64,000 nucleotides of DNA from Erwinia endophytica. GTDB taxonomy: Bacteria; Pseudomonadota; Gammaproteobacteria; Enterobacterales; Enterobacteriaceae. The stretch lies in NCBI RefSeq assembly GCF_009295515.1, contig NZ_RQVV01000032.1, positions 82,810 through 146,809 on the forward strand, given 5' to 3'. Positions 49,153 to 60,512 of the stretch are shown piece after piece (position 1 is the first letter of the stretch; the number at the start of each line of letters is the position of its first letter). The notes beneath the pieces are model-generated. The model was not told the DNA's origin and searched no databases. It worked only from the letters and a program-made list of their open reading frames with translations. Position numbers and translations under genes: made by a program.

Positions 49153-50562
49153 ATGTCCGCTGAACACGTTCTGTCGATGATGAACGAGCACGAAGTCAAA
49201 TTTGTTGATCTGCGTTTTACCGATACTAAAGGTAAAGAACAGCACGTCACGATTCCTGCTCATCAGGTTAACGCTGACTTCTTCGAAGAAGGCAAAATGT
49301 TTGACGGCTCATCGATTGGTGGCTGGAAAGGGATTAACGAATCAGACATGGTATTGATGCCTGATGCGACTACCGCTGTTCTGGATCCATTCTATGAAGA
49401 CCCTACGCTAATCATCCGTTGTGACATCCTCGAGCCAGGTACGATGCAGGGCTATGATCGTGACCCACGCTCCATCGCCAAGCGTGCGGAAGACTTCCTG
49501 CGCGCTTCTGGGATCGCAGATACCGTTTTATTTGGACCGGAACCCGAGTTCTTCCTGTTTGACGATATTCGCTTTGGTACTTCCATTTCCGGCTCTCATG
49601 TTGCTATCGACGATATTGAAGCCGCCTGGAATACCGGTAAAGAATACGAAGATGGCAACAAAGGTCATCGTCCATCGGTGAAAGGCGGTTATTTCCCGGT
49701 TCCTCCGGTCGACTCTTCACAGGACATCCGTTCCGCCATGTGTCTGACCATGGAGCAGATGGGGCTGGTTGTTGAAGCTCATCACCACGAAGTGGCAACA
49801 GCAGGTCAGAACGAAGTGGCTACCCGCTTCAATACCATGACCAAAAAAGCGGATGAAATTCAGATCTACAAATATGTCGTGCACAACGTTGCCCACGCTT
49901 ACGGCAAAACCGCGACCTTCATGCCAAAACCTATTTTTGGTGATAACGGCTCCGGTATGCACTGCCACATGTCCCTGTCTAAAGGCGGCACCAACCTGTT
50001 CGCTGGCGACAAGTACGGCGGTTTGTCTGAAACTGCCCTGTTCTATATTGGCGGTGTTATCAAGCACGCGAAAGCGATCAACGCCCTGTCTAACCCAACC
50101 ACCAACTCATACAAACGTCTGGTCCCGGGTTATGAAGCGCCTGTTATGCTGGCTTACTCTGCCCGTAACCGTTCTGCGTCTATCCGTATTCCTGTGGTTG
50201 CCAGCCCGAAAGCCCGCCGTATTGAAGCTCGCTTCCCCGATCCCGCCGCTAACCCATATCTGTGCTTCTCTGCACTGCTGATGGCCGGCCTGGACGGGAT
50301 CATCAACAAAATCCATCCTGGCGACGCGATGGACAAAAACCTCTATGACTTACCACCGGAAGAAGAAGCTGAGATTCCAAAAGTGGCAGGTTCACTGGAA
50401 GAAGCGCTGAATGCTCTGAATGAAGACCGTGAGTTCCTGACTCGTGGCGGCGTGTTCACGGACGACGCCATTGATGCCTACATCGAACTGCGTAAATCAG
50501 AGTTGGATCGCGTTCGTATGACGCCGCATCCGGTCGAGTTCGAGCTGTACTACAGCGTTTAA
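49153..50562 (+). CDS. glnA: glutamine synthetase type I
   Basis: A 469-aa dodecameric enzyme making glutamine from glutamate, ammonia and ATP. Visible: the FDGSSIGGW loop, metal-site [21 protein letters not shown], the [12 protein letters not shown] block, the [12 protein letters not shown] arginine region and the adenylylation site NLYDLPPEE (Tyr). It is therefore the GlnE-regulated form. First gene of glnALG, with NtrC sites and a sigma-54 promoter upstream and a terminator after it that favours glnA output. Confidence 0.99.
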   Translation: MSAEHVLSMMNEHEVKFVDLRFTDTKGKEQHVTIPAHQVNADFFEEGKMFDGSSIGGWKGINESDMVLMPDATTAVLDPFYEDPTLIIRCDILEPGTMQGYDRDPRSIAKRAEDFLRASGIADTVLFGPEPEFFLFDDIRFGTSISGSHVAIDDIEAAWNTGKEYEDGNKGHRPSVKGGYFPVPPVDSSQDIRSAMCLTMEQMGLVVEAHHHEVATAGQNEVATRFNTMTKKADEIQIYKYVVHNVAHAYGKTATFMPKPIFGDNGSGMHCHMSLSKGGTNLFAGDKYGGLSETALFYIGGVIKHAKAINALSNPTTNSYKRLVPGYEAPVMLAYSARNRSASIRIPVVASPKARRIEARFPDPAANPYLCFSALLMAGLDGIINKIHPGDAMDKNLYDLPPEEEAEIPKVAGSLEEALNALNEDREFLTRGGVFTDDAIDAYIELRKSELDRVRMTPHPVEFELYYSV

Positions 50563-50597
50563 TTGGTTTGAGGTTTTTTTGTTGCCGTGGAAACTTT

Positions 50598-50623
50598 AGC
50601 CCATCTCCGGATGGGCTTTTTTC
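50598..50623 (+). terminator. terminator between glnA and glnL
   Basis: The hairpin agcccatc-tccg-gatgggct is followed by six T residues, 36 bases after glnA. In E. coli a similar terminator keeps glnLG expression below glnA. Confidence 0.9.
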
Positions 50624-50673
50624 TCCACGAATTCATCGTTCAGGAAAACGACGTTCGGTTTCCATGACTATAA

Positions 50674-50690
50674 TGCACCAAAAAGGTGCA
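50674..50690 (+). promoter_or_regulatory. NtrC site at the glnL promoter
   Basis: TGCACCAAAAAGGTGCA is a perfect NtrC-type palindrome overlapping a TATAAT (50669-50674). NtrC binding here would repress the weak glnLG promoter, as in E. coli. Confidence 0.75.
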
Positions 50691-50702
50691 GGAGAACGCT
50701 GT

Positions 50703-51752
50703 ATGGCAACAGGCATGCTGCCCGATGCTGGGCAGATTCTCAACTCTCTGATTAACAGTATTTTGCTGGTGGATAGCGAACTGGTGGTGCATTACGCCAA
50801 CCCTGCCGCACAGCAGCTGTTAGCGCAAAGTTCCCGCAAGCTGTTTGGTACACCGCTGCCGGAACTGATGGGGTATTTTTCGTTAAATATCGACGTCATG
50901 CGCGAGAGTCTGAACGCAGGTCAGGGCTTTACCGACAGTGAAGTGACTCTGGTAGTCGACAGCCGCGCGCATATTATGTCGTTAACCGCGCAGCGTTTGC
51001 CCGATGGTTTAATCCTGCTCGAAATGGCGCCGATGGATAATCAGCGTCGCCTCAGTCAGGAACAGATTCAACATGCTCAGCAGGTGGCTGCCCGAGATTT
51101 GGTCCGGGGTCTGGCCCATGAGATTAAAAACCCGCTGGGAGGATTACGAGGCGCTGCGCAGCTGTTAGCGAAAGCCCTCCCCGATCCGTCTTTAACCGAA
51201 TATACCAAGGTTATCATTGAGCAGGCCGACCGCCTGCGCAATCTGGTTGATCGTCTGCTTGGCCCGCAGCAGCCAGGCATGCACGTGACTCAAAGTATCC
51301 ATCAGGCGGCGGAACGCGTAGTCAATCTGGTGTCGATGGAACTGCCTGATAACGTGACGCTGGTTCGGGATTACGATCCCAGCCTGCCGGAGCTGCCCCA
51401 CGATCCGGATCAGATCGAACAAGTTCTGCTGAACGTTGTACGCAACGCGCTACAGGCGTTGGGTGAAAAAGGCGGCACTATTACACTTCGTACCCGTACG
51501 GCATTTCAATTGACGCTGCATGGAGTACGTTATCGCCTGGTGGCTCGCATCGATATCGAAGATGATGGCCCCGGTATTCCGGCACAACTGCAGGATACGC
51601 TGTTTTATCCGATGGTGAGCGGCCGCGAAGGAGGAACGGGCTTAGGCCTGTCCATCGCCCGTAGCCTTATCGATCAGCATTCAGGGAAAATAGAATTCAA
51701 CAGTTGGCCTGGTCACACTGAATTCTCGGTTTATCTGCCTATTCGCCAGTGA
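50703..51752 (+). CDS. glnL: nitrogen sensor histidine kinase/phosphatase NtrB
   Basis: A 349-aa cytosolic kinase that phosphorylates and dephosphorylates NtrC under control of the PII protein GlnB. PAS domain about 8-115; H-box [12 protein letters not shown] (His about 139); N box [13 protein letters not shown]1 DDGPGIPA; G2 [10 protein letters not shown]. The ATG at 50703 after GGAGAACGCT gives the E. coli length. glnG follows seven bases later. Confidence 0.97.
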   Translation: MATGMLPDAGQILNSLINSILLVDSELVVHYANPAAQQLLAQSSRKLFGTPLPELMGYFSLNIDVMRESLNAGQGFTDSEVTLVVDSRAHIMSLTAQRLPDGLILLEMAPMDNQRRLSQEQIQHAQQVAARDLVRGLAHEIKNPLGGLRGAAQLLAKALPDPSLTEYTKVIIEQADRLRNLVDRLLGPQQPGMHVTQSIHQAAERVVNLVSMELPDNVTLVRDYDPSLPELPHDPDQIEQVLLNVVRNALQALGEKGGTITLRTRTAFQLTLHGVRYRLVARIDIEDDGPGIPAQLQDTLFYPMVSGREGGTGLGLSIARSLIDQHSGKIEFNSWPGHTEFSVYLPIRQ

Positions 51753-51759
51753 GGTTTCT

Positions 51760-53169
51760 ATGCAACGAGGGATAGTTTGGATCGTCGATGACGATAGCTC
51801 CATCCGCTGGGTGCTTGAACGCGCGCTCACTGGAGCCGGTTTAAGCTGTGCGACTTTTGACAGCGGTAACGAGGTGCTGGACGCCCTTGCCACCAAAACC
51901 CCAGACGTTTTACTTTCTGATATCCGTATGCCCGGCATGGATGGACTGGCACTACTCAAACAGATAAAACAGCGACACCCGATGCTCCCGGTCATCATCA
52001 TGACCGCCCACTCTGATTTGGATGCCGCTGTTAGCGCTTACCAACAAGGCGCATTTGATTACCTGCCGAAGCCTTTCGATATTGACGAGGCGGTGGCACT
52101 GGTCGAACGAGCGATCAGTCATTATCAGGAACAACAACAACCGCGTAATCAACCCGTTAGTGGCCCGACTACCGATATCATCGGCGAAGCCCCCGCAATG
52201 CAGGATGTATTCCGCATTATTGGTCGTCTCTCACGCTCATCAATCAGTGTGCTGATTAATGGTGAATCGGGTACGGGTAAAGAACTGGTGGCTCATGCTC
52301 TGCACCGCCACAGCCCACGCGCCAAAGCGCCGTTTATCGCGCTGAATATGGCCGCGATCCCAAAAGATTTGATCGAGTCAGAATTGTTCGGTCATGAGAA
52401 AGGCGCTTTCACCGGCGCAAACCAAATTCGTCAGGGGCGTTTCGAACAAGCCGATGGCGGTACGCTGTTCCTTGATGAAATCGGCGATATGCCGCTGGAT
52501 GTGCAGACCCGTTTGCTGCGTGTGCTGGCTGATGGTCAGTTCTATCGCGTTGGTGGTTATGCGCCAGTGAAAGTGGATGTGCGTATTATTGCGGCAACCC
52601 ACCAAAATCTGGAGCTGCGCGTACAAGAAGGTAAATTCCGTGAAGATCTGTTCCATCGTCTGAACGTGATCCGCGTACATCTGCCCCCACTACGCGAACG
52701 TCGGGAAGATATTCCACGCCTGGCGCGTTACTTCCTGCAAGTCGCTGCCCGTGAACTCGGTGTTGAAGCGAAGGTTTTGCATCCGGAAACAGAAACCGCC
52801 CTGACCCGTCTGCACTGGTCAGGGAATGTGCGCCAGTTAGAGAATACCTGTCGCTGGCTAACGGTGATGGCTGCCGGACAGGAAGTCTTGATCCAGGACC
52901 TGCCCTCAGAGTTGTTTGAGACCGCCACCCCGGAGAACCCGGTACAGTCTCTGCCAGACAGTTGGGCGACATTGCTGGCGCAATGGGCCGACCGCGCGCT
53001 ACGTTCCGGTCATCAAAACCTGCTGTCAGAAGCCCAGCCGGAAATGGAACGTACGCTATTAACCACCGCGCTACGTCATACTCAGGGGCATAAGCAAGAA
53101 GCAGCACGCCTGCTGGGCTGGGGACGAAATACCCTGACCCGCAAGTTGAAAGAACTGGGCATGGAATAA
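51760..53169 (+). CDS. glnG: nitrogen regulator NtrC, sigma-54 activator
   Basis: A 469-aa response regulator. Receiver domain with D54-type phosphosite ([14 protein letters not shown]); AAA+ domain with [11 protein letters not shown], the sigma-54 contact loop GAFTGA and the Walker [14 protein letters not shown]-terminal Fis-like helix-turn-helix ([17 protein letters not shown]). It activates glnA from the enhancers at 48859-48926. Confidence 0.98.
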   Translation: MQRGIVWIVDDDSSIRWVLERALTGAGLSCATFDSGNEVLDALATKTPDVLLSDIRMPGMDGLALLKQIKQRHPMLPVIIMTAHSDLDAAVSAYQQGAFDYLPKPFDIDEAVALVERAISHYQEQQQPRNQPVSGPTTDIIGEAPAMQDVFRIIGRLSRSSISVLINGESGTGKELVAHALHRHSPRAKAPFIALNMAAIPKDLIESELFGHEKGAFTGANQIRQGRFEQADGGTLFLDEIGDMPLDVQTRLLRVLADGQFYRVGGYAPVKVDVRIIAATHQNLELRVQEGKFREDLFHRLNVIRVHLPPLRERREDIPRLARYFLQVAARELGVEAKVLHPETETALTRLHWSGNVRQLENTCRWLTVMAAGQEVLIQDLPSELFETATPENPVQSLPDSWATLLAQWADRALRSGHQNLLSEAQPEMERTLLTTALRHTQGHKQEAARLLGWGRNTLTRKLKELGME

Positions 53170-53278
53170 GCAGGGGGAAGTGTAAAAAAGCATCGCTATG
53201 CACATTTTTTATGCTTTCCCGACTTTACACACCCGTGCTGATCGGTATCATTTGGGACGGTTACCGGGGAGGAATATC

Positions 53279-53392
53279 ATGCTGGAATCGTTAATCCACT
53301 TCATGACGCAAACAGCACAAGCTGGAGCGCATTCTCCGCAGACTGCCATGGCTGCTGTAATGTGCGCCTTGATGCTGAATTTGTTAAATTAA
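53279..53392 (+). CDS. yshB: small membrane protein YshB
   Basis: A 37-aa protein (MLESLIHFMTQTAQAGAH, then a hydrophobic helix AMAAVMCALMLNLLN) with GGGAGGA before its ATG. The position between glnG and hemN and the sequence pattern match E. coli YshB (36 aa), a small membrane protein; in Salmonella it has been linked to intracellular survival. The role here is unknown. Confidence 0.85.
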   Translation: MLESLIHFMTQTAQAGAHSPQTAMAAVMCALMLNLLN

Positions 53393-53397
53393 GAGAG

Positions 53398-53422
53398 GGT
53401 CGGACGATAGTCCGGCCTTTTT
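53398..53422. terminator. terminator shared by yshB and hemN
   Basis: The stem ggtcggac/gtccggcc with a short loop, then TTTTT on the plus strand. It lies between the convergent yshB and hemN stops. Confidence 0.85.
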
Positions 53423-54798
53423 CATATCACCCGCGAAAATTGTGACACTGGTTTTTTCTGACGCAGATAAGCGTCAAAACACATGCAGATATTCCTGACC
53501 AGCATCCGCCCTCTGGCGGTCACCTGTAAACTTTTTCCATCGCATTCCACCAGCCCGTCCGCAATAAACGGTGCCAGTAATGCTAAATCCTCAGCAAAGT
53601 AGTCGGTAAAGTTCTGCGTAGCCGTCGTAAAATCAGCAAAATTCAGCGAAAAATTACACATCAGTGTTTTAATCACCTCCCGGCGCAGACAGTCATCAGC
53701 TCTCAGGTTTAGCCCACGCCATAATGCGGTCTGCTGCCGCTCTATCGCGGCGTACCAGTGCTTTAATTCTTTCTCATTCTGCGCATAACTGTCACCGATC
53801 ATGCTGATGGCAGAAACCCCCATTCCCAGCAAATCGCTGTCGCCCTGGGTGGTGTACCCCTGAAAATTACGGTGCAGTTGTCCCTTCCGCTGGGCAACTG
53901 CCAGCTCGTCATCAGGACGGGCAAAATGATCCATACCGATAAACTGATAACCCGCCGCGGTCAGAATCGCGATAGATTGCTGCAAAATAGCCAGTTTCTG
54001 TTGGCTATCAGGGAGATCCGCTTCCTTGATTTTTCGCTGAGCAGCGAACAAATGCGGCATATGTGCATAGTTAAACACGCTAAGCCGGTCAGGGTTCAGT
54101 GCAACCACCTTCTTCAGCGTAAAGGCAAAACTTTCCGGCGTTTGCTTTGGCAAACCGTAGATCAAATCCAGATTAATGGAGGTAAAGCCCAACCGCCTGG
54201 CGCGTTCGAGCAAGGAGACGATCATCTCTTCATCCTGAACACGGTTGACCTTCTCCTGCACTTCCTTATTGAAATCCTGCACCCCCATGCTCAGGCGATT
54301 GAATCCAGCAGCCCGTAGATGATCAAGCACGCCCAGCTCAATTTCACGCGGGTCAACTTCAATCGACAATTCGGCTGTTTCGCTAAAGCGAAAATGTGTG
54401 CGCAGCAGATCTATCAGTCGGGTTATCTGCGCTTTATTCAGATAAGTCGGCGTACCGCCGCCCCAGTGCATTTGTGTGACCGTGCGATTGCTGAATAACC
54501 TGGCGCGGGCAGCAATCTCTATAGCCAGCGCCTGCAAATATTCATCGGCTTTATGCTGCTGACGTGTCACTAACTTATTACAACCACAGAAATAGCACAG
54601 CCGATGACAGAAAGGGATATGGATATACAGCGACAATGGACGATCCGGGTAACGCTGGCTGGCCTGTAACAGATCCGTCTCATCGTAATCCTGGTGAAAT
54701 TCCAGCGCGGTGGGATAAGAGGTGTAACGAGGCCCCGAAATATTGTATTTCTGAATCAGGGCCTGATCCCATTCAATCATCTGCGTCACTGTGTTCAC
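53422..54798 (-). CDS. hemN: oxygen-independent coproporphyrinogen III dehydrogenase HemN
   Basis: A 458-aa radical-SAM enzyme that converts coproporphyrinogen III to protoporphyrinogen IX without oxygen (haem pathway). The cluster motif CHRLCYFCGC (C-x3-C-x2-C-x-C) and GGGTP (HWGGGTPTYL) are clear, as is the C-terminal HemN domain. The first six residues differ from E. coli; the ATG at 54798 or that of MIEWDQ is possible. It is convergent with yshB. Confidence 0.97.
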   Translation of the reverse strand: MNTVTQMIEWDQALIQKYNISGPRYTSYPTALEFHQDYDETDLLQASQRYPDRPLSLYIHIPFCHRLCYFCGCNKLVTRQQHKADEYLQALAIEIAARARLFSNRTVTQMHWGGGTPTYLNKAQITRLIDLLRTHFRFSETAELSIEVDPREIELGVLDHLRAAGFNRLSMGVQDFNKEVQEKVNRVQDEEMIVSLLERARRLGFTSINLDLIYGLPKQTPESFAFTLKKVVALNPDRLSVFNYAHMPHLFAAQRKIKEADLPDSQQKLAILQQSIAILTAAGYQFIGMDHFARPDDELAVAQRKGQLHRNFQGYTTQGDSDLLGMGVSAISMIGDSYAQNEKELKHWYAAIERQQTALWRGLNLRADDCLRREVIKTLMCNFSLNFADFTTATQNFTDYFAEDLALLAPFIADGLVECDGKSLQVTARGRMLVRNICMCFDAYLRQKKPVSQFSRVI

Positions 54799-54973
54799 TC
54801 CTTCTTTGGCATCTGGCTGCCGCCCGTCGGATGGGGAGAGCAGGTCTGAGAGGCTGACGGACGGTCGTTCTACGCAGCCGGTTTCTCAGTCTGGACAGAC
54901 GCCATAGTTTACCCAACATCCACAGCAGGCCGCAGAGCAAAATCAGCAGGTAAATTGATCCAGGCCAACCCAT
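54773..54973 (-). CDS. possible small membrane protein upstream of hemN
   Basis: A 66-aa frame with one strong membrane helix (SIYLLILLCGLLWMLGKLW) and a very basic tail. It overlaps the hemN start by 26 bases. The ribosome-binding site is weak (AAGG 13 bases upstream). No family is recognised. Kept because a single clean helix with a positive cytoplasmic tail is unlikely in a random frame. Confidence 0.35.
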   Translation of the reverse strand: MGWPGSIYLLILLCGLLWMLGKLWRLSRLRNRLRRTTVRQPLRPALPIRRAAARCQRRSEHSDADD

Positions 54974-55049
54974 CAACAGAGAAACCTTTTACAGAGATGG
55001 CGATTTTTTTGGCACCATCCTAACTTACCGTTCGCAGCGTAGCAGAAGA

Positions 55050-55574
55050 TCAGTTGCCGCCCTTTAACAGACGGTACATATCTTCCTCCGCTTCTTCATC
55101 ATCGACATCATCATCCAGTGCGATACCCAATAGCTCCATCAGTACATCGATACGATCGAGAGTCTGATCGAGCCATGCCTGATCTTCCGCTTTCAGCGTT
55201 TCACCATCCTCCAGTCGATCCAGTAACGCATCCAAACGAGGGTCATTTTCCAGTGTCGTCAACTCTTCTTCCGGTGTCAGGCGCGGTTGTTGATCTTCAG
55301 CGGATTTAACCGGTTTGCTCCTCTTTTTCACTGGCTGGACATCCCCCCCCAACGCAACTGGTTTTTTGCTACCAATCCGTGGATCTTTATTTTTAGCGCC
55401 GTTACCACCTTTTTTCTCTGGTGTAACTGGATTAGCACGGCTGCCAGCAACATTACCGCGATGTTTTTTATCACGTTTACGATCGCGCGCTTCGGTATTC
55501 ACTTGATCGCGCGTTTTACGTTTGGCATGTACTGCCGGTTTATTGCTCAGGGATACGCGTGTAGGTTGCTTCAT
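55050..55574 (-). CDS. yihI: Der GTPase-activating protein YihI
   Basis: A 174-aa protein with a very basic, lysine/arginine-rich N-terminal half (about 1-95) and an acidic C-terminal half ending in DDDVDDEEAEEDMYRLLKGGN. In E. coli it stimulates GTP hydrolysis by the ribosome-assembly GTPase Der. The charge pattern and LTPEEELTTLENDPRLDALL block match. It lies between hemN and the csrC RNA as in E. coli. Confidence 0.93.
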   Translation of the reverse strand: MKQPTRVSLSNKPAVHAKRKTRDQVNTEARDRKRDKKHRGNVAGSRANPVTPEKKGGNGAKNKDPRIGSKKPVALGGDVQPVKKRSKPVKSAEDQQPRLTPEEELTTLENDPRLDALLDRLEDGETLKAEDQAWLDQTLDRIDVLMELLGIALDDDVDDEEAEEDMYRLLKGGN

Positions 55575-55642
55575 GATTTCAGCTCTCAGACTATTTATCT
55601 TCAGTATAGAATTGCGGCGGAATCTAGCAGAAAGCAGACCAA

Positions 55643-55874
55643 GAAAAAAGGCGACAGGTCACCCTGTCGCCTTTTTCGCACCTTCCGCAGAAGGACTGAC
55701 TCTAGTCAGCATCCTTTTTAGCACACAACATCCCAGTCTTCCGTTGCCATTTAGTCCATCCTGGACACATCCTTTCCATTCAGGCGCGTTGTCCACAACA
55801 CATTCCATCCCTGCTCTGCATCATCCTGATGCCACCCTGAGCTTTCTGTCCTGGAATGAACCTTCCTGGTTCTG
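55643..55874 (-). ncRNA. csrC: CsrC small RNA (CsrA-sequestering)
   Basis: About 232 nt on the minus strand, in the same place as E. coli csrC (between yihI and engB, same strand as yihI). The transcript carries about 14 GGA motifs, many as AGGA or GGGA in loops, the mark of a CsrA sponge. It ends in a terminator (aaaggcgacagg-gtga-cctgtcgccttttt at 55646-55676) nearly identical to that of E. coli CsrC. It should bind many CsrA dimers and relieve carbon-storage repression. The primary sequence outside the motifs has drifted. Confidence 0.88.
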
Positions 55875-55880
55875 AACGAT

Positions 55881-55908
55881 ACTTTAGACTAAATGGTCAA
55901 ACTCACAA
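55881..55908 (-). promoter_or_regulatory. csrC promoter
   Basis: On the minus strand TTGTGA (55903-55908) and TAAAGT (55881-55886) are 16 bases apart, placing the start near 55874. Beyond it, to engB, the 220 bases are AT-rich with no gene. Confidence 0.5.
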
Positions 55909-56126
55909 GTCATCTACCACAATTTTCCCATATTAATAAACTAATCTAATTTATATGATTGTTTATTAATTATTTTTATTTTCATTTAAATAAAAGTGAG
56001 GATAATTTCCTAAAAAAACCATGGTCAATCTCTTACAAATCCTTCACCGATCAGTGTCAGGCTGAGCGCTTTCAATCCATACAAGGTATACTCTGCGCAA
56101 TTACCCTTATATCTGGAGTTTTCATT

Positions 56127-56762
56127 GTGTCTGGCTGGAATTATCACCTTACTCATTTTGTTACCAGCGCACCTGATATTCGTCACCTACCGGCCGATAC
56201 CGGTATTGAAGTGGCTTTTGCTGGTCGCTCCAATGCAGGAAAATCCAGCGCGCTGAACACGCTAACGAATCAAAAAAGCCTCGCGCGTACCAGTAAAACG
56301 CCAGGACGCACACAGCTAATCAACTTGTTCCAAGTTGCTGATGGATATCGTCTGGTGGATTTACCTGGCTATGGATATGCAGAAGTACCGGAAGAGATGA
56401 AGCTTAAGTGGCAGCGCGCACTGGCGGAATATCTGCAGGAACGTCAGTGTCTGAAAGGTCTGGTGGTGCTGATGGATATCCGCCATCCGCTCAAGGATCT
56501 GGACCAGCAAATGATTCAGTGGGCAGTGCAGAGCGGGATTCAGGTACTGGTACTGTTAACCAAAGCCGATAAGCTGGCTTCCGGCGCGCGTAAAGCACAA
56601 CTAAATCAAGTGCGTGAAGTGGCAAAGGGGTTTGTCGGCAATGTTCAGGTTGAGATATTTTCGTCACTGAAGAGAATCGGTGTCGATAAGCTAAGCACCA
56701 AACTGAACAGCTGGTTCAGCGAGCTGCCACCTGCGGCCACAGAAGACATCCCTGAAGAGTAA
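56127..56762 (+). CDS. engB: ribosome-biogenesis GTPase EngB (YihA/YsxC)
   Basis: A 211-aa essential GTPase needed for 50S subunit assembly. G1 [13 protein letters not shown]2 [13 protein letters not shown]3 [14 protein letters not shown]4 LLTKADKL, G5 FSSLKR. The GTG at 56127 has GGAG eight bases upstream and gives the E. coli length; the open frame extends 56 codons upstream without a good start. Its neighbours csrC and spf match E. coli. Confidence 0.96.
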   Translation: MSGWNYHLTHFVTSAPDIRHLPADTGIEVAFAGRSNAGKSSALNTLTNQKSLARTSKTPGRTQLINLFQVADGYRLVDLPGYGYAEVPEEMKLKWQRALAEYLQERQCLKGLVVLMDIRHPLKDLDQQMIQWAVQSGIQVLVLLTKADKLASGARKAQLNQVREVAKGFVGNVQVEIFSSLKRIGVDKLSTKLNSWFSELPPAATEDIPEE

Positions 56763-56804
56763 AACTGAACCTACGGCAAAAATATGAAGGGAACTGACGC
56801 CCAA

Positions 56805-56911
56805 TAAAAAACGCCCCAATCATAACGATTGGGGCGGCTAAATATTCAGCAAAATCCGATTACGTGAAGTAAAAGGTCTTAAAGATAGAACATCTTACCT
56901 CTGTACCCTAC
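56805..56911 (-). ncRNA. spf: Spot 42 small RNA
   Basis: On the minus strand the 107-nt segment starts GTAGGGTACAGAGGTAAGA and ends in the hairpin ccgccccaat/attggggcg followed by six T residues. It matches E. coli Spot 42 almost base for base, including the conserved unpaired regions; the terminator stem has compensatory changes. It lies between polA and engB as in E. coli. Spot 42 pairs with mRNAs such as galK via Hfq and is repressed by CRP-cAMP. Confidence 0.95.
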
Positions 56912-57130
56912 GACTCAAACTCTACATGATTTTTCCTGCACCCAAAAGTTTTTTTTGTTGTTAATTTTCATAAAACACCGCGTATTATCCAACCTGGTTC
57001 ACATAAAATGGCATTATCTGTAGCTAAATTACAAAAAAAATGCTTTCAACATCAATGGTTAGGAAAAATGCTCAGTGCGAATAAAGAGCAAATACAGCTG
57101 AACCGATTAACTAAACTGTTTTCTTATGGC

Positions 57131-57165
57131 TAAAAAAAGAGGCTGAAATCCTGTGATTTCAGCCT
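57131..57165 (-). terminator. polA terminator
   Basis: On the minus strand aggctgaaatc-acag-gatttcagcct forms an 11-bp perfect stem, followed by TTTTTTT, about 24 bases after the polA stop. Confidence 0.9.
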
Positions 57166-57188
57166 CCTCCATCAGTGACCATAGGTTA

Positions 57189-59975
57189 TTAGTGGGCCTG
57201 ATCCCAGTTATCGCCGACCCCAACATCAACCCGCAGAGGAACCTCCAGTTTCATGCTGTTTTCCATCAACTCGCGGATTTTAACGGTTGCAGCTTCAACG
57301 GCTGATGTTTTCACTTCGAACACCAGTTCATCGTGTACCTGCATTATCATTTTCACCTCGGGGTTCGCCTGTGGCGCCAACCAGCTATCGACAGCAATCA
57401 TCGCTTTTTTAATAATATCCGCGGCAGTTCCCTGCATTGGTGCGTTAATCGCGGCACGTTCAGCGGCTTTACGTCGCATTACGTTGCTGGCTTTGATGTC
57501 CGGCAGATAGAGGCGACGCCCGTCCAGCGTGGAGACATAACCTTTTTCCGTCGCCAGCTGACGGGTACTCTCCATATATTCCAGCACGCCTGGATAACGT
57601 TCAAAGTACAGGTCCATGTATTTTTTCGCTTCACCCGCGCCGATGCTTAACTGACGGGAAAGTCCAAACGCGCTCATGCCGTAAATCAGACCGAAATTAA
57701 TAGCCTTGGCGCTGCGACGCTGTTCTGCAGTGACTCTATCCAGCGCCACACCAAATACCTCAGCAGCGGTCGCGCGGTGAATATCCTGTCCTTCAGAGAA
57801 GGCCGTCAACAACCCTTTATCCTGTGAAAGATGGGCCATGATACGTAGTTCAATTTGTGAATAGTCCGCTGCGACTATCTTGTGACCAGCCGGAGCAATA
57901 AAGGCCTGGCGAATACGTCGTCCTTCATCATTACGTACCGGAATATTTTGCAAGTTAGGATCGGATGAAGAGAGTCTCCCTGTTGCCGTTACCGCCTGAT
58001 GATAAGAGGTGTGTACCCGTCCGGTCAGTGGATTAATCATCTGCGGCAGTTTATCGGTATAGGTCGACTTCAGCTTGGACAAACCACGATGCTCCAGAAT
58101 CACTTTGGGCAGAGGATGGTCCAGAGCCAGCTCAGCCAATACCTCCTCACTCGTGGACGGTGCGCCGCCCGGTGTTTTCCTGGTCGGCTTAATCCCCTGA
58201 TTTTCAAAAAGAATAGTTTGCAGCTGTTTGGGCGACGAAAGGTTAAATGGTTCACCAGCCAGCTCGTGTGCTTGCTGTTCCAGTTCGCCCAACCGCAAGG
58301 TCAGCTCCTGCGACTGTTTCGCCAGAATGCCGTGATCAATCAGCACGCCATTACGTTCAATACGCGAAATGACGGTGAGTAGCGGCATTTCAATCGCTTC
58401 GAAAACTTGCTTTGGACCCGGCTCTTTTTCCAGCTCTGGCCACATCTTGAGATGCAGTTGTAGTGTGGCATCAGCATCTTCAGCAGCATAATGAGCAGCC
58501 TGTTCCAGAGCGATTTGGTTAAAGGTCAGCTGCTTTTTACCTTTACCCGCAATATCTTCAAACGTCACGGTCTTGTGGTTCAGCCAACGCAAAGCCAACG
58601 TATCCATATCATGCCGCCCGGCGACACTGTTCAGCGCATAGGATTCCAGCATGGTATCGAATTTGATGCCCTGCAGCTCAATATCATAATTCTTCAGCAC
58701 ACCGCGATCATACTTCAGATTCTGACCAACTTTCAGCAGATTACGGTCTTCCAGCAATGGTTTCAGGCGTGTCAACACGCTGTCACGATCCAGTTGAACC
58801 GGCGCATCAAGATAATCATGGGCTACGGGCAGGTAAGCCGCTTCTCCTGGCGCAACCGCAAACGAGATCCCAACAATAGTGGCGCTGAGAGTATCCAAAG
58901 AGTCTGTTTCCAGATCGAAAGCGAACAGTGAGCTGCGGGATAATTTTTCCAGCCAGTCGTTAAAAGTCTTTTCATCCAAAATAGTGACGTAGCCATCTGT
59001 TGGCAGTACGCTGGCTGTCTCCGACGGTTCTTCCACTGTTTCAGCCAGTGCTTTTTGTGCCTGAGGATTGCTCTTCTTACCCTGCAACCATTTACCTTCT
59101 TCCAGATCGACAATCCAGCGTTTGAATTCGTAATGGCGAAACAGACCCAGCAGCTCTTCTACGGCGGGTTCACTGACCGTCAGTTGCTCAACGGTGAGAT
59201 CAAGCTCAACGTCAGTTTTGATCGTCGCTAACTGATAGGAAAGGAAGGCAACCTCTTTATTCTGTTCCAACCTGGCGGCCATCGTTTTCGCACCACGAAA
59301 TGATAAACTGGCCACTTTATCCAGATTTTCGTATATGTCTTTAATGCCACCCAGCCCCTGAATTAACGCCTGAGCCGTTTTCTCGCCCACCCCTGGCACA
59401 CCAGGAATATTATCCGAAGCGTCTCCCATTAGGGCGAGGAAATCGATAATCAGCGCCGGAGGGATGCCGTATTTCTCAACCACCTCATCCGGACCAAGAA
59501 TGGCATTATTCATGGTGTTAATCAGGGTAATATCCGGCGTCACCAACTGAGCCATATCTTTATCACCCGTGCTGATCAGCACAGGCTTGCCGATTTTTCC
59601 TGCTTCCAGTGCCAGCGTACCAATGACATCATCCGCCTCCACGCCAGAAACAGCCAACAAAGGCAGCCCCATCGCCTTTACCATGTTATGCAGTGGCTCA
59701 ATCTGCGCACGCAAATCATCCGGCATCGGTGGTCGGTGAGATTTGTAATGTTCAAAAAGCTCATCACGGAATGTTTTACCCCTGGCATCAAAAACCACCG
59801 CGACATGACTGGGCTTATATTGCAGTAACAGGCTGCGCAGCATATTCAACACGCCATACATTGCCCCGGTAGGTTCTCCCACACGGTTGGTCAGTGGAGG
59901 AAACGCATGATAAGCGCGATAAAGATAAGAAGATCCATCTACCAAAATTAGCGGGTTTTCTGCAATTTGTGCCAT
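57189..59975 (-). CDS. polA: DNA polymerase I
   Basis: A 928-aa enzyme for Okazaki-fragment processing and repair; it also starts ColE1-type plasmid replication. The 5'-3' nuclease (about 1-290: [27 protein letters not shown]), 3'-5' exonuclease (about 325-520: FDLETDSLD) and polymerase (motif [15 protein letters not shown], motif [20 protein letters not shown], motif [11 protein letters not shown]) domains are complete. E. coli PolA also has 928 aa. Confidence 0.99.
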   Translation of the reverse strand: MAQIAENPLILVDGSSYLYRAYHAFPPLTNRVGEPTGAMYGVLNMLRSLLLQYKPSHVAVVFDARGKTFRDELFEHYKSHRPPMPDDLRAQIEPLHNMVKAMGLPLLAVSGVEADDVIGTLALEAGKIGKPVLISTGDKDMAQLVTPDITLINTMNNAILGPDEVVEKYGIPPALIIDFLALMGDASDNIPGVPGVGEKTAQALIQGLGGIKDIYENLDKVASLSFRGAKTMAARLEQNKEVAFLSYQLATIKTDVELDLTVEQLTVSEPAVEELLGLFRHYEFKRWIVDLEEGKWLQGKKSNPQAQKALAETVEEPSETASVLPTDGYVTILDEKTFNDWLEKLSRSSLFAFDLETDSLDTLSATIVGISFAVAPGEAAYLPVAHDYLDAPVQLDRDSVLTRLKPLLEDRNLLKVGQNLKYDRGVLKNYDIELQGIKFDTMLESYALNSVAGRHDMDTLALRWLNHKTVTFEDIAGKGKKQLTFNQIALEQAAHYAAEDADATLQLHLKMWPELEKEPGPKQVFEAIEMPLLTVISRIERNGVLIDHGILAKQSQELTLRLGELEQQAHELAGEPFNLSSPKQLQTILFENQGIKPTRKTPGGAPSTSEEVLAELALDHPLPKVILEHRGLSKLKSTYTDKLPQMINPLTGRVHTSYHQAVTATGRLSSSDPNLQNIPVRNDEGRRIRQAFIAPAGHKIVAADYSQIELRIMAHLSQDKGLLTAFSEGQDIHRATAAEVFGVALDRVTAEQRRSAKAINFGLIYGMSAFGLSRQLSIGAGEAKKYMDLYFERYPGVLEYMESTRQLATEKGYVSTLDGRRLYLPDIKASNVMRRKAAERAAINAPMQGTAADIIKKAMIAVDSWLAPQANPEVKMIMQVHDELVFEVKTSAVEAATVKIRELMENSMKLEVPLRVDVGVGDNWDQAH

Positions 59976-60512
59976 AAGTCGTCACATTCTTCGTTGGTTT
60001 TCTCAATGGGGTAAGGATGCCACAGCTCAGCCTGAAAAATGAAATAACTCCGCGTATTAACTTGCCCGTGAAAGAGGATTTGTGGCAAAGCACGCAATAA
60101 CAAGCTGTGGATAACTTTGTGCGTAAATTTGCTAACGTATTGTTATATGCAGTAAAGCACAGCGAGAAAATAACAAAAACCAATTAAAATCATCAGGTTA
60201 ATAATTCAATCCAGGATTAATTTCAGGTTTTATGGAATTTATTTTATGTGGATATTAATTATCAAGCGAAACGATAAGACAGGATCTCTTACTGAAAAAA
60301 CCACCAGAGAATGGTAGTTTATCCCGTAAATAAGCGTTCAGAAGACGGGAAACAACAACGCCGACTAAAAGCCGGCGTCTTCTACTCACCATCACACTTC
60401 AAGCCGCAGGTACATTAGCCACATGAGTCTCTGTCACTGACCTTAACAGGCATCAGGTGTTATTCGCTGGCTATCTTCCCTCAACTCGAATATTGGGAGG
60501 ATAAATCAATGC
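59976..60512. other. non-coding gap between polA and dsbA
   Basis: In E. coli this space holds yihF and yihG; neither is present. A weak hairpin (acgccg/cggcgt at 60358-60378) could end dsbA transcription. The part next to polA is its presumed promoter region. Nothing else is recognised. Confidence 0.5.

Noticed and set aside
59815..60183. 122-codon minus-strand frame overlapping the polA start
   Set aside because: Overlaps polA coding sequence in another frame with no recognisable features.
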